64,000 nt of DNA from Candidatus Krumholzibacteriota bacterium (GCA_034520215.1 JAXHNR010000001.1:1509512-1573511), one strand, 5' to 3'. Counted from the stretch's first letter, positions 1-9,096 are shown. Notes: a model not told the origin generated them from the sequence alone. Numbers and translations are program-made.

Positions 1-3000
1 AGAACATCTACCGCCTGGCATCTGAAGGTAAAACTTTAACATCAGCCGTTCTCGGTGGAGTAAAAGAGGTCTGGAAATCGGTCGTCGCCGGAACGCTGAC
101 AACTATAACAGTTTTCCTTCCCTTCTTATTCTCACAGAATTTCCTGATCAGCGTGATTGGGAAACATACCGGCGTTTCCCTTATATCAACCCTGCTGATA
201 TCCCTTATTGCGGCGCTTGTGCTTATACCGATGGCCGTTCATATCATATTAAAACGAAGTGGATTCAAGAAGAGCCATCAGTTCAGCGTCGTCTCGAGAA
301 AGAACCGTCTTATTGAAATTTATAACGTTCTCCTAAAATCCTCGTTCAGATATCCGGCCAGAGTAATCGTCTCCGCTGTCGCGCTATTCTTTATAAGCCT
401 TCTCTCTGCTCTCGCTCTCAGCGTTAACGTAACAGAAGAGACAGAAGCTGAAAGTTTCAATATTTACGTAACTATGCCCGCCGGCGCGACTCTAGAATCG
501 ACTGACAAGGCGGTCTTGGAGCTTGAAAAGAGACTCGAGGGCCTCGAGGAAATGGAGGATTTAATCTGCGAGATAAAAGAGGAAGAAGCTGTTCTTACTA
601 TCAACCTGAAAGATGATTATTACGATATCAGAAAACGCGACATCGTATCTATAAAAAATATTGTAAATGAGAGAACAGGAGATTTTAAAGCCGCCGATAT
701 AAGTTTTGAACAACCGCGGTCCAGCGCGCGCTACCGGGGAGGAAGAGGAGGACGTATGGGAGGAGCAATTCTGAAGATGTTCGGGTTCGGAAGCCCTCAG
801 GAGAAAGTAGTAATAAGAGGCGGCGACTACGGCAAAGTTAAAACGTTGGCAGAAGATATCGAATACTACCTTGACAATCTGTCATCTGTAAACAGGGTGA
901 GCATGAATATCTCAGAGGACAGCCCTGAGATCCATCTCGAATTCGACCCCCGGCTCCTTTCGTACTACGGCATCACCTCAAACCAGATCATGTCGGAGCT
1001 TCGCTCCTTCCCAAACGAGATCGAATCACAGGGCTCCTTTAAAAAGAACGATGAGGAATATGACATAATAATCACAAAGAGCGGTCAAGCGGAAGAAGAA
1101 AAAGGAATAGACGACCTGAGGGAAATGAGTGTAATTGACAATAACGACGCATCTCACAAAATAGATGAACTCGCGAGCTTCACCTATTCATACGGCAAAC
1201 CGACAATAAGCAGAGTCAATCAGGAAAAACAGATCGAAATCACGTACAGTTTTATCTCCGAAGTAAACGACTCGCGCGAGCTGCTTGAATCTTCCAGACG
1301 GGAAGTAGACAATCTCATCGCGGGACTTAACATCCCTCCTGGAATTGCTGTCGAAGTGGAGCACGAAGAGAACGATTACAGTGAATATATATATCTTATT
1401 GGAGCGGCATTTATCCTTATCTACATGATCTTGGCGTCGATCTTTGAATCTCTCACAACACCCGTTGTTATAATGTTTACGATACCGCTTGCCGCCACCG
1501 GAGCGCTATGGCTTCTTATCTTCACCGGCACATCCATTCTCAACGCATACACACTTACAGGTCTCCTGATACTGCTTGGTGTAGTGGTAAACAACGGGAT
1601 CATACTCATAGATTATTCTCTCATACTTAGAAAACGCGGTTTCCGTTACTCGAGGGCTCTTATGACAGCCGGGCAGGCGCGCGTGAGACCTATCCTTATC
1701 ACAACTATTACCACAATCGCAGCTATGATCCCTCTCGCCATGGGCAGATCGGAAGAAACCAGCCTCGTTGGTGCTCCTTTCGCTATCGCGATAATAGGCG
1801 GTCTTTCCTTAAGCGCGCTTTTCACGCTGATATTTATTCCTGTCGTATTCTCCGGTTTGAGGAAATCCCTTAAATGGATAATGTCCCGCGCCATGTGGCT
1901 GAAGCTCTTACAGCTCTCCCTCTTTATAATATCCGGCCTTTATATATACGCCAATGTCGAAAATATAGTCTGGAGGCTGATCCTCCTCTACTCGTCGGTA
2001 ATGATAATACCCTCTGCCGTCTGGTTTATTACAAACAGCTTAAAGAGAGCAAAATCCGAGTATATATCCGAAGATGAGCCTATAGTAATTAAGATACGAA
2101 ACCTCACCAAGATATATCAGCACCCCTCCAAGTTCGCCCGCGAATGGAATAAGGGCAAAGAAAGGCGTAGAAAGGAACAGAGAGAAAAGGAAAATAAATC
2201 ACGGCTCGATTTCAGCGCTCTCTTCTGGCAGCTGCCCCTGCTCGGCTTTCTTGTCTATTTCGTATATTTCTACCTTCACAGCTCTTTCTGGCTCTTTGCC
2301 CTTTCGATACCCGTCTATCTTTTTATCCTCTTTATCTGGAGGCAGATTTCACCCTATTTGGCAACCGCGGAAAGAAGAAAGATAAGCGAAAATAAGAAAA
2401 CAAAAACCGTAAAGATCGCCGGAATAATAATTTTCTGGTTTATACCCCTCTTTAATCTCCTCATCTTCTTTTTCACATTCGATGATCTCGCGGCTGTAAT
2501 CTTTATCGCGATAATCTGGTACACGGTCCTCGCCGTCTATCACGTTTCAAAACGTCTGCGCGAAGAAAAGGTCAATACAGCGCGTATTACCGGAAGATTC
2601 AGCCGAGTAAGGCGTATTATTTACCGCTTCGCTCAGAATGTGCCCCTGATAGGTAAGAGGAAAAACCCCTTCCTGGCCCTATTCGGTGTATCTCTTGAGA
2701 TAGAAAAGGGGATGTTCGGACTCCTCGGCCCCAACGGGGCGGGTAAAACAACACTAATGCGCATCATCTGCGGAATACTAGATCAATCATACGGAAAGAT
2801 CACAATCAACGGTTTCAACACACTCGAAAAACGGGAAGAACTTCAGGGGCTGATAGGATATCTCCCTCAGGAATTCGGGCTTTATGAAAATATGACGGCA
2901 GTGGATTTCTTAAGCTACCAGGCAATTCTGAAAGGTATAACAGACCCTGACCGGCGTAAAGAGATTGTTCAGAGAGTCCTGTCAGCCGTCCACATGGAAG

Positions 3001-3512
3001 AAAGAAAAAGTGATAAAATAAGCACATTCTCGGGCGGAATGAAGCAGCGTGTGGGAATCGCTCAGACACTTCTTCATATGCCGCGCATTCTGGTCGTAGA
3101 TGAACCCACGGCGGGCTTAGATCCAAGGGAAAGAATAAGGTTCAGGAATCTGCTGATGGAGCTCAGCCGCGAAAGAGTTGTTATCTTTTCAACGCATATT
3201 ATAGAAGATATCAGCAGCTCGTGCAATAAAGTGGCCGTTCTAGACCGAGGTAAGCTCCGTTACCTGGGAAAACCGGCCGACATGAGAAAGAAAGCCGCGG
3301 GCAAGGTCTGGCAGTTTAAGGTGGCGCCGGAAGAATTTGAAGGAATAAACAGAGAGTTTAGAGTCATCTATCATACCCGTGACGGAGGAAAGATAAAGGT
3401 CAGGTGCCTAAACGAAACAAGACCCGCTCAGGAAGCGATTGAAGTAACGCCGACACTCGAAGATTCATATCTTCTGCTTTTAAGAAAAGAGGAAGAAATT
3501 GAAACAGCTTAA
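1..3512 (+). CDS. RND efflux permease (C-terminal part) fused to ABC transporter ATPase, 5' truncated by window edge
   Basis: The reading frame is open to the window edge, so the true start lies upstream. The first part is the C-terminal half of an AcrB/HAE-type RND permease: periplasmic porter segments, then a membrane block at about nt 1390-1870 with the classic GVVVNNGIILID and RVRPILITT motifs. After about nt 2060 the chain enters an ABC ATPase. A first strand reads IRNLTKIY (about nt 2096), followed by roughly 200 residues with charged stretches and about four membrane helices. Then come Walker A GPNGAGKTT (about nt 2730), Q-loop, signature FSGGMKQR, Walker B ILVVDEPTAG and H-loop STH. 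The ATPase thus appears split by a membrane insert. The ABC-2 permease gene that follows overlaps its end, so the fused ATPase probably drives that permease. The RND-ABC fusion is clear from the uninterrupted frame; its substrate is unknown. Confidence 0.9.
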   Translation, partial: NIYRLASEGKTLTSAVLGGVKEVWKSVVAGTLTTITVFLPFLFSQNFLISVIGKHTGVSLISTLLISLIAALVLIPMAVHIILKRSGFKKSHQFSVVSRKNRLIEIYNVLLKSSFRYPARVIVSAVALFFISLLSALALSVNVTEETEAESFNIYVTMPAGATLESTDKAVLELEKRLEGLEEMEDLICEIKEEEAVLTINLKDDYYDIRKRDIVSIKNIVNERTGDFKAADISFEQPRSSARYRGGRGGRMGGAILKMFGFGSPQEKVVIRGGDYGKVKTLAEDIEYYLDNLSSVNRVSMNISEDSPEIHLEFDPRLLSYYGITSNQIMSELRSFPNEIESQGSFKKNDEEYDIIITKSGQAEEEKGIDDLREMSVIDNNDASHKIDELASFTYSYGKPTISRVNQEKQIEITYSFISEVNDSRELLESSRREVDNLIAGLNIPPGIAVEVEHEENDYSEYIYLIGAAFILIYMILASIFESLTTPVVIMFTIPLAATGALWLLIFTGTSILNAYTLTGLLILLGVVVNNGIILIDYSLILRKRGFRYSRALMTAGQARVRPILITTITTIAAMIPLAMGRSEETSLVGAPFAIAIIGGLSLSALFTLIFIPVVFSGLRKSLKWIMSRAMWLKLLQLSLFIISGLYIYANVENIVWRLILLYSSVMIIPSAVWFITNSLKRAKSEYISEDEPIVIKIRNLTKIYQHPSKFAREWNKGKERRRKEQREKENKSRLDFSALFWQLPLLGFLVYFVYFYLHSSFWLFALSIPVYLFILFIWRQISPYLATAERRKISENKKTKTVKIAGIIIFWFIPLFNLLIFFFTFDDLAAVIFIAIIWYTVLAVYHVSKRLREEKVNTARITGRFSRVRRIIYRFAQNVPLIGKRKNPFLALFGVSLEIEKGMFGLLGPNGAGKTTLMRIICGILDQSYGKITINGFNTLEKREELQGLIGYLPQEFGLYENMTAVDFLSYQAILKGITDPDRRKEIVQRVLSAVHMEERKSDKISTFSGGMKQRVGIAQTLLHMPRILVVDEPTAGLDPRERIRFRNLLMELSRERVVIFSTHIIEDISSSCNKVAVLDRGKLRYLGKPADMRKKAAGKVWQFKVAPEEFEGINREFRVIYHTRDGGKIKVRCLNETRPAQEAIEVTPTLEDSYLLLLRKEEEIETA

Positions 3513-4230
3513 TATAATAAGAAGAACAAAAAAGATTTTGAATCTGATTCTAAAATATTCCAGCTATAATCTAAAGATTATTTTCGCTAATAAGTTCATC
3601 TATTTTCTTCTTGCCGCTCTTATCTTCTTTCTGGCAGTGACGGCAATCATCTTCTTTAGTTCAGATTCTTACCCGGATTCGGGTTCTGTCTTCAACCTGC
3701 TTCTGTTTCCCGCGATTCTGCTTATCTTCTACCCCGCCGTCTTCGGTCTCCAGAACGATATAGATACGGGCATGATAGAAGTACTCTTTGCCATCCCAAA
3801 CTACCGCTACAGCGTCTGGCTTGTAAGACTAGTTCTCATGTATGTTATAACAGCGGGGCTTGTCGCCGTTCTCGCCGTATTAAGCGCTGTGATAATAGTG
3901 CCGGTACCGGTAATAAGCATGGTCTGTCAGATCATGTTCCCCGTTTTTTTTCTCGGAAGTCTCGCCTTCCTGCTCTCTAGTCTTATAAAGAACGGAAACG
4001 GCACGGCCGTTGTAATGGTCATAATAGGGCTCGCCCTGTGGGTCTCCGCCGGGTGGCTACATCACAGCAAATGGTTTCTGTTCTTAAATCCCTTCTCGCC
4101 TCCAACCGATATGAGCGAGTCGGTCTGGTCGGATATAGTGCTGAAAAACAGGGTTTATATGGTTGTAGGCGCTGTTATAAGCACGCTCGCGGGACTGTTC
4201 AACCTGCAGAAGAGGGAGAAGTTTGTGTAG
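3499..4230 (+). CDS. ABC-2 type transporter permease
   Basis: This is a 243-residue, very hydrophobic protein with about six predicted membrane helices, consistent with an ABC-2 family permease. It starts with TTG inside the last codons of the RND-ABC fusion gene (14-nt overlap), preceded by GGAAGAA, which implies translational coupling. Its most likely role is the membrane partner of the ABC ATPase encoded by the preceding gene. The segment LQNDIDTGMIEVLFAIPNYRY resembles the loop after TM2 in ABC-2 permeases, where a substrate-independent coupling helix sits. The substrate cannot be read from sequence. Confidence 0.8.
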   Translation: MKQLNIIRRTKKILNLILKYSSYNLKIIFANKFIYFLLAALIFFLAVTAIIFFSSDSYPDSGSVFNLLLFPAILLIFYPAVFGLQNDIDTGMIEVLFAIPNYRYSVWLVRLVLMYVITAGLVAVLAVLSAVIIVPVPVISMVCQIMFPVFFLGSLAFLLSSLIKNGNGTAVVMVIIGLALWVSAGWLHHSKWFLFLNPFSPPTDMSESVWSDIVLKNRVYMVVGAVISTLAGLFNLQKREKFV

Positions 4231-4283
4231 GAGAGGTAATTTAAAAATCGCGTAATTTTTCCACCTTAAACAACAAAATGGTC

Positions 4284-4311
4284 TTGACAGTAGAGATCAC
4301 TTTAGGATAAT
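4284..4311 (+). promoter_or_regulatory. sigma70-like promoter pointing toward the 3' end of the minus-strand nucleotidyltransferase gene
   Basis: A perfect -35 TTGACA (4284-4289) and a -10 GATAAT (4306-4311) are separated by 16 bp. No plus-strand gene follows, so transcription would run antisense into the nucleotidyltransferase gene. It may be a relic of a lost gene or produce an antisense RNA. Only the motif match supports it. Confidence 0.35.
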
Positions 4312-4351
4312 CCATTTCTAAATAGCACGAAATCAAGCCGTTTTTTCCATA

Positions 4352-4822
4352 TCAGTCTGAATTCTGTTCTTCTGAGTTCTTCAGAGACTCCAATGCTTCC
4401 GCGTCAGCTAAATCTTTGGTTCTTCCTGAGGCCTTCTTATTTCGAATAAGGTCATCAATTAATGGAATGCGCACATCGACCCCTTCAATCTTCACGAGCA
4501 TTGAGCGGTCATAGACTTCTTTAAACTGAAGCCCCGATGCCGTAGTAATTATGTCGATTCGCCTTGGAGCAACTCCGATCTGAAAAATGGTCCCATCTGT
4601 CTGGAGGTCTTTCCTTGTTAAATTATGCAGAGGAGAACCGAAGCGGCGCAGTGCCCGCATCACGGCGTCAGCGTTTTCTGGTGATGGCATAACCCAAATG
4701 TCAATATCCATGGTGGCCCGGGGATAACCGTGAGCTGCCATCGCATAAGCTCCAACAAGAATAAATTTAACCTTCTCGTTGGACAAGGCGTGTAACATTT
4801 CTTTGTAGTCTTCGTTCAGCAT
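4352..4822 (-). CDS. MNT-like nucleotidyltransferase
   Basis: This 156-residue protein has the nucleotidyltransferase-fold signature: a strand reading KFILVGAYAMAAHG, then PRATMDIDIWV with the paired aspartates (DID) that bind the metal-nucleotide, and a third acidic position in RRIDIITT. Length and layout fit small MNT/DUF6036-like enzymes, often found as one half of toxin-antitoxin-like or AMP-transferring pairs. The upstream 63-codon gene overlaps its start, so the two are likely co-translated. No HEPN gene is adjacent, so a classic HEPN-MNT pair is not shown. The exact target is unknown. Confidence 0.8.
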   Translation of the reverse strand: MLNEDYKEMLHALSNEKVKFILVGAYAMAAHGYPRATMDIDIWVMPSPENADAVMRALRRFGSPLHNLTRKDLQTDGTIFQIGVAPRRIDIITTASGLQFKEVYDRSMLVKIEGVDVRIPLIDDLIRNKKASGRTKDLADAEALESLKNSEEQNSD

Positions 4823-4958
4823 CGTATTTTTTGCTGAGAGACGTTATCTCTCTTGTCAGAATCCATACAAGTTTAATGCGGTCTGCCGGATTGCCGGGAA
4901 CAAAATCATCATCCCTGATATCCGACATCTGGTATAAAGATGTTTTTTTTCTATCCAT
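4767..4958 (-). CDS. small conserved-looking partner of the nucleotidyltransferase
   Basis: This is a 63-codon gene whose 3' end overlaps the start of the nucleotidyltransferase gene by 56 nt. The C-terminal half is rich in Arg and Lys and reads as an amphipathic helix (SLSKKYDAERRLQRNVTRLV). From memory, small proteins with a similar segment accompany MNT-type nucleotidyltransferases, but I cannot verify this. An internal ATG at 4928 (MSDIRDDD) is an alternative start. Function is unknown; a regulatory or antitoxin-like role is possible but not shown. Confidence 0.55.
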   Translation of the reverse strand: MDRKKTSLYQMSDIRDDDFVPGNPADRIKLVWILTREITSLSKKYDAERRLQRNVTRLVQREG

Positions 4959-5136
4959 AATTTTAATATACCAGTTTTAACCTGCAATATCAATCGGATA
5001 GCTGTTTTGAATAAACTGGAAGAAAAATTCAAATAAGTGCCTGTAAACAGATAAACCGGTTGGCAAAATTAACATTTAATTCTGAAGATTCTTCGGCGCC
5101 TGTCATATTCAGAGAGTACTTTACCCCGCTAACGTG

Positions 5137-5457
5137 TCAGGATTTTTTCTTCCAACGCAATGTCCTGCCTGATATCCAGGTAAGAACCCTCCAGAGAATA
5201 AAAAGAACCAGAAGAATAACCAGTATTAATATTGATAATGTAATAATCCATTCAGTCCTGGTAAGCGGATCATGATTATATATCCTATCATGCCATTTTC
5301 TCCGCTTGGGAAATTCCAAATCCAACGGACCGCTTCTCAATCCGTGCTCCCGCAATATTAACTGGGCGTATATTGAAAATCCGGGGGATTCCTTCTGGTT
5401 TGCCAATACATCGAGATAGGGACGTACCGAGGACGAAATCTCGTTCTGAATCTTCAA
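5137..5457 (-). CDS. hypothetical protein with one C-terminal membrane helix
   Basis: A 106-codon reading frame starting with TTG directly after an in-frame TAG, with no good ribosome site. It encodes a hydrophilic N-terminal half, one strong membrane helix (about residues 69-91) and a basic tail ending RWKKKS, as expected for an inner-membrane anchor with an inside tail. The abrupt start suggests the remnant of a longer gene or a marginal small gene. A plus-strand frame overlaps part of it and looks less protein-like. I do not recognise the family. Confidence 0.35.
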   Translation of the reverse strand: MKIQNEISSSVRPYLDVLANQKESPGFSIYAQLILREHGLRSGPLDLEFPKRRKWHDRIYNHDPLTRTEWIITLSILILVILLVLFILWRVLTWISGRTLRWKKKS

Positions 5458-5555
5458 TTCCGGCTAAATAACTTGACCTCGCACTTTAATTATTATAAAA
5501 AAGGACTAATGATGATTCCGGAAAGTAATCCCCGGGTTAATTGAAAGGAAAATTT

Positions 5556-6893
5556 ATGTCGCTAAGAACGAAAGGATGGAGCCGCCCCTCAGCGGCAGTT
5601 AAACAACTTCTTATTATATATGTTTGTATTTCCTCGATAGCTGTAACTCCTTCTGTCGGATTCAGCGCGCAAGAGGAGAGCGGCTTTAGATTCGGATTCC
5701 GGGAACGGCTCAGACAGACTTATCTTAAAAACGCTTTTGATCTCGATGGCGAGGGGCCTGACGACTGGAATTTCTTAAGGGTCCGTTCCCAGCTCTGGGG
5801 AAGCTGGCGCCATGCCGAAGGATTTAAAATCTACGCGCAGATCAACAACGAACACCGGCACTGGTTAAAATCGACCCGGGGGTATGAGGATGAGGATTTC
5901 GAAATAGATGAGCTTATATTCGAAAACCTTTATGTCTCGGCTGAGCGTATAGCGGGGTCCCCCTTCAGTATCATAGCCGGAAGACAGAATATCAGATACG
6001 GAGAAGGATTTCTAATGATGGACGGCGGGCCTCTTGACGGATCGAGAACCATCTATTTCAACGCTCTCAGGCTCAAAGCGGAGATGGACAAGAGGTCTTT
6101 AGAATTTCACATACTTTCAAACCCTTCCCGGGACCGCTACCTTCCGGTTGTTAACTGCCTGCACAAAAACCTCGTAGATAGAGACGAAACGGGAGCCGGA
6201 ATTTACTACATAGACAACTCTTTAGAGAAGAAACAGATAGAGGGATATTACTTCTATAAATCCGAAGAGAAAACGGGTGGTGTAAGAGATGATATCCATA
6301 CCTTCGGCTCCAGGCTGAGCGGCAAGTACGGAGACGGAGGGGCTTACGCCGCGGAATTCGCTCTGCAGCTTGGGGATATGTCCGGAGAGGACAGAATGGC
6401 AATGGGGGGATATGCTCATTCGCAGTACAACCTCCCCTTTTTCATGAATCCTTACGTGGGAGCCGGACTTATTTACCTGTCCGGAGATGACCCGGATACA
6501 GACAAATTCGAAGGGTGGAATCCCATCTACAGCAGATGGCCCAAGTGGAGTGAACTTTATATCTATACTATGGCTTCACTTGGAAGAGGTATTGCCTACT
6601 GGGAGAATCTTGCCTCGGCGGATATCAACCTCGGCCTTAAACCTATGGATAATTTAAAGATCGACACTTCCCTCTACTATATGACCGCTCCTATAACAGA
6701 AAGCAGTAACACATCGCCAGTAATAGAAGGCGGCGAAAGACGAGGCCTGCTGTCGAAGCTTAAAATCAGCTGGAACTACACAGATTATCTTAGCGGACAC
6801 CTGCTCTGGGAACGTTTCTATCCGGGAAACTACTACATAGAAGAGGCGGATCAGGCTGATTTTCTGAGGTGCGAGCTATACTTCAAATATTAA
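5556..6893 (+). CDS. outer-membrane porin, alginate-export family-like
   Basis: A 445-residue protein with a signal peptide (hydrophobic LLIIYVCISSIAV, then FSAQ) followed by alternating amphipathic beta-strands and a final aromatic residue (CELYFKY), as in outer-membrane beta-barrels. The start of the mature part (FRFGFRERLRQTY, then FLRVRSQLWG and IIAGRQNIRYGEGFLM) resembles alginate-export/AlgE-like porins. I chose ATG 5556 because AAAGGA sits just upstream; a TTG at 5541 would add five residues. It is followed after a short gap by a tiny membrane gene and a sodium/solute symporter, so the three probably form an uptake unit: passage through the outer membrane by this porin and import by the symporter. 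The substrate is unknown; alginate is not implied. Confidence 0.75.
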   Translation: MSLRTKGWSRPSAAVKQLLIIYVCISSIAVTPSVGFSAQEESGFRFGFRERLRQTYLKNAFDLDGEGPDDWNFLRVRSQLWGSWRHAEGFKIYAQINNEHRHWLKSTRGYEDEDFEIDELIFENLYVSAERIAGSPFSIIAGRQNIRYGEGFLMMDGGPLDGSRTIYFNALRLKAEMDKRSLEFHILSNPSRDRYLPVVNCLHKNLVDRDETGAGIYYIDNSLEKKQIEGYYFYKSEEKTGGVRDDIHTFGSRLSGKYGDGGAYAAEFALQLGDMSGEDRMAMGGYAHSQYNLPFFMNPYVGAGLIYLSGDDPDTDKFEGWNPIYSRWPKWSELYIYTMASLGRGIAYWENLASADINLGLKPMDNLKIDTSLYYMTAPITESSNTSPVIEGGERRGLLSKLKISWNYTDYLSGHLLWERFYPGNYYIEEADQADFLRCELYFKY

Positions 6894-6921
6894 TAACTAA
6901 TACCAGAAAGGGGTATAAGAG

Positions 6922-7053
6922 ATGGGACCATTTAATTTCCCGTGGCTGACATTCACTCCGTTTATTGTTATCGGGCTTAGTATCGCCGCGGCGGTGCTGT
7001 GGGCGCTGAATGACATCAGGAAAAGCGGTAAGGGGAAAGGGGAAAGATCTTGA
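6922..7053 (+). CDS. small symporter accessory membrane protein (43 aa)
   Basis: A 43-residue gene with ATG at 6922, preceded by AAGGGGTATAAGAG. It has a short aromatic N-terminus (FNFPWLTF), one membrane helix (about residues 12-30) and a basic tail rich in Lys and Gly. Its stop codon overlaps the TTG start of the symporter gene (TTGA), a tight coupling that argues it is translated. Tiny single-helix proteins of this kind lie next to many sodium:solute symporters, and at least one described class is named symporter small accessory protein. The likely role is assembly or stability of the symporter at the inner membrane. Confidence 0.7.
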   Translation: MGPFNFPWLTFTPFIVIGLSIAAAVLWALNDIRKSGKGKGERS

Positions 7054-8504
7054 GCATTCTCACAGCTTCAATAATCATACTTGTTTGCTATATCGGAATT
7101 CTCCTTGGAATTGGAATATGGAGCGCCAGGAAGAATGTAACGGCGAATGATTTTGTCATAGGCGGACGTGAGATCGGCCCCTGGGTTACGGCTCTTTCCT
7201 TTATCGCTGTATATTTTAGTTCGGTGCTTATTATCGGCGGAGGAGGATTCGGCTACAAATTCGGCATGGGAACAGTCTGGATCGGAGCGATAAATGTCGC
7301 TGTAGGATGCACCCTCTGCTGGATAGTTATGGGCAGGAGAGTCCGCAGGTTTACTGAGAGAATGAATGTAAATACGATTTCCGGGTTCTTCACCAAGAGA
7401 TTTGAATCACCGGAAGCGGGGATCTTCTCCTCGATGGTTATATTTCTCTTTCTGATCATTTATAACGTAAGTGTTGTTAAAGGAATGGCACACTCTTTCG
7501 AGATTCTGATGGAGATGCCTTACTGGGGCGGAGTGCTGATATCGGGAGTTGTAATTATAGTTTACGTCGTACTCGGAGGGTACAGCGCGGTTGTCTGGAC
7601 CGGGTTTATCCAGGCCTGGGTAATGATATTCAGCCTTATACTGCTTACCTGGCGGACACTTTCCGCTGTAGGAGGCCTCAGCGCCGGCATGCTCAAACTG
7701 CAGTCGCTCGGAAATGAGTTCGTTAACACACCCGGAGTATGGGGATGGGCGGGGCTTATAAGTTTCTGTCTGGTGGTCAGCCTTGGAGTATGGGGAATGC
7801 CTCAGCTGGTAATACGTTTCTACTCTATAAAGAACGAAAAGACTTTCAGGCTTGGTACGGTTATAGTCACCGTAGGCGCTGCTATCGCGGTTCTCCCTTA
7901 TATGAACGGAGCTTTGTCGAGATTGCTCCTTCCTCCTCTAGAAAACCCCGATCTGGCCATACCCAAGCTTTCAAGTATGGTGCTTTCTCCTCTCGGCGCC
8001 GCGATACTTCTCGCCGGAGTAGTGGCGGCGGGAATGTCAACTTTCGCTGGGGTGCTCATGATAGTATCCAGCTCTCTTGTAAGGGATGTATATATCGGGG
8101 GGCTTGGAAAGAAGATGACCGGCAGAGAGGAGATCAGGGCGAACAGAATCGTAAGCGCGACTGTAGGTCTTATAGCGCTTCTTATAGCTCTCAAACCTCC
8201 GGGACTTATTCTGGTTCTGACCGGGTTTTCCTGGGCGGTTATAGCCTCCACAAATCTCTGGCCTCTTATTTTCGGACTTTACTGGAAGGGCGCGAGCAGA
8301 GCCGGAGCTTTCCTCTCGATGCTGGCAGGCGCTTCAACCGCTATTTTATGGACATGTCTGAATAAACCTTTCGGAATTCACGGATTCATCGCCGGGTCAG
8401 TAGTCAGCCTGGTAGTAATCACAACGGTGAGTTTGATAAAAGGTTCTACTGTGTCGCGTGAATTCTTAGACAGATTGTGGAATAAAACCGGCCGGGCTGA
8501 TTAA
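7050..8504 (+). CDS. sodium:solute symporter (SSS family)
   Basis: A 484-residue inner-membrane protein with about 13 helices. The start ILLGIGIWSARKNVTANDFV followed by GGREIGPW is the SSS-family signature, and VVLGGYSAVVWTGFIQ matches the conserved GG(L/Y)xAVxxTD(F)xQ region, with Thr-Gly in place of Thr-Asp. These carriers move a substrate (proline, pantothenate, carboxylates or sugars) with Na+. The substrate cannot be told from sequence. The gene begins with TTG overlapping the stop of the 43-codon accessory gene and follows an outer-membrane porin gene, suggesting one transport operon. No terminator was seen directly after it. Confidence 0.9.
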   Translation: MSILTASIIILVCYIGILLGIGIWSARKNVTANDFVIGGREIGPWVTALSFIAVYFSSVLIIGGGGFGYKFGMGTVWIGAINVAVGCTLCWIVMGRRVRRFTERMNVNTISGFFTKRFESPEAGIFSSMVIFLFLIIYNVSVVKGMAHSFEILMEMPYWGGVLISGVVIIVYVVLGGYSAVVWTGFIQAWVMIFSLILLTWRTLSAVGGLSAGMLKLQSLGNEFVNTPGVWGWAGLISFCLVVSLGVWGMPQLVIRFYSIKNEKTFRLGTVIVTVGAAIAVLPYMNGALSRLLLPPLENPDLAIPKLSSMVLSPLGAAILLAGVVAAGMSTFAGVLMIVSSSLVRDVYIGGLGKKMTGREEIRANRIVSATVGLIALLIALKPPGLILVLTGFSWAVIASTNLWPLIFGLYWKGASRAGAFLSMLAGASTAILWTCLNKPFGIHGFIAGSVVSLVVITTVSLIKGSTVSREFLDRLWNKTGRAD

Positions 8505-8622
8505 CTCGGCAGAAATTTGCTTAAGGGAAAAATATTGACCGGCGAATTCAAGTGCGATTGCCAATCATATAAGTAAATATAATCATCAACTATGAGAAAT
8601 TTCACAGCTGTCAGTACTGACC

Positions 8623-9096
8623 TCACTTCAAGTAAACTCTAACTCCAACTGCTCCATTCAGATTAAATTCGGTTTCCGGAATGATATCAATAACGGGCGC
8701 CCGTTCTATAAATATATCTACAGGTTCATCTTTAAACATATATGCCAGCCCAATTGGAATTCTCACTCCTATTCTGACATCATCATCCTTCTTGCCCTTT
8801 TCGGTAAGTGCAATCCTGCCGCCGACACCGTAATAGAACGGCAATTGCTCATTTGTCTGCTTCGTCATGTCGTACCTGTGCCTTAAATAATCGATATGCG
8901 TCTGAAATGAAGTTCCATCAACAAATGACCAAGCCAGGGCGCCGTCAACAGCGGACCTTCCATCTATCCATTTCTTTAAACTTAATCCTGTGGGTTCACC
9001 GGCAATAACGCCCAGTCCTATACCTTTCGTATTTCCATTCGCGGCGCCGCTTATTAGAAACAAGACTGCTATTATAAACAGGACGGCTCTTTTCAT
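8623..9096 (-). CDS. small outer-membrane beta-barrel-like protein
   Basis: I place the start at ATG 9096 (MKRAVLFIIAVLFLI), which gives a signal peptide and has GGGAG-type spacing to GGGAG upstream; a longer frame to 9147 adds 17 hydrophilic residues before the signal. The mature chain (about 135 residues) reads IGLGVIAGEPTGLSLKKWI, then AVDGALAWSF, and ends VRVYLK, with alternating strands and a terminal barrel-like strand. The glycine-rich opening resembles small outer-membrane barrel proteins of the DUF3996/BAPKO_0422 type. The role is unknown. It stands alone between the symporter and the M1 peptidase genes. Confidence 0.7.
   Translation of the reverse strand: MKRAVLFIIAVLFLISGAANGNTKGIGLGVIAGEPTGLSLKKWIDGRSAVDGALAWSFVDGTSFQTHIDYLRHRYDMTKQTNEQLPFYYGVGGRIALTEKGKKDDDVRIGVRIPIGLAYMFKDEPVDIFIERAPVIDIIPETEFNLNGAVGVRVYLK

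Noticed and set aside
5060..5275. plus-strand 71-codon frame
   Set aside because: It has no clear ribosome site or domain, and overlaps a minus-strand frame that at least shows a membrane helix.
7739..8365. 208-codon plus-strand frame inside the symporter gene
   Set aside because: It is an alternate frame of the well-supported SSS symporter, with unprotein-like composition.
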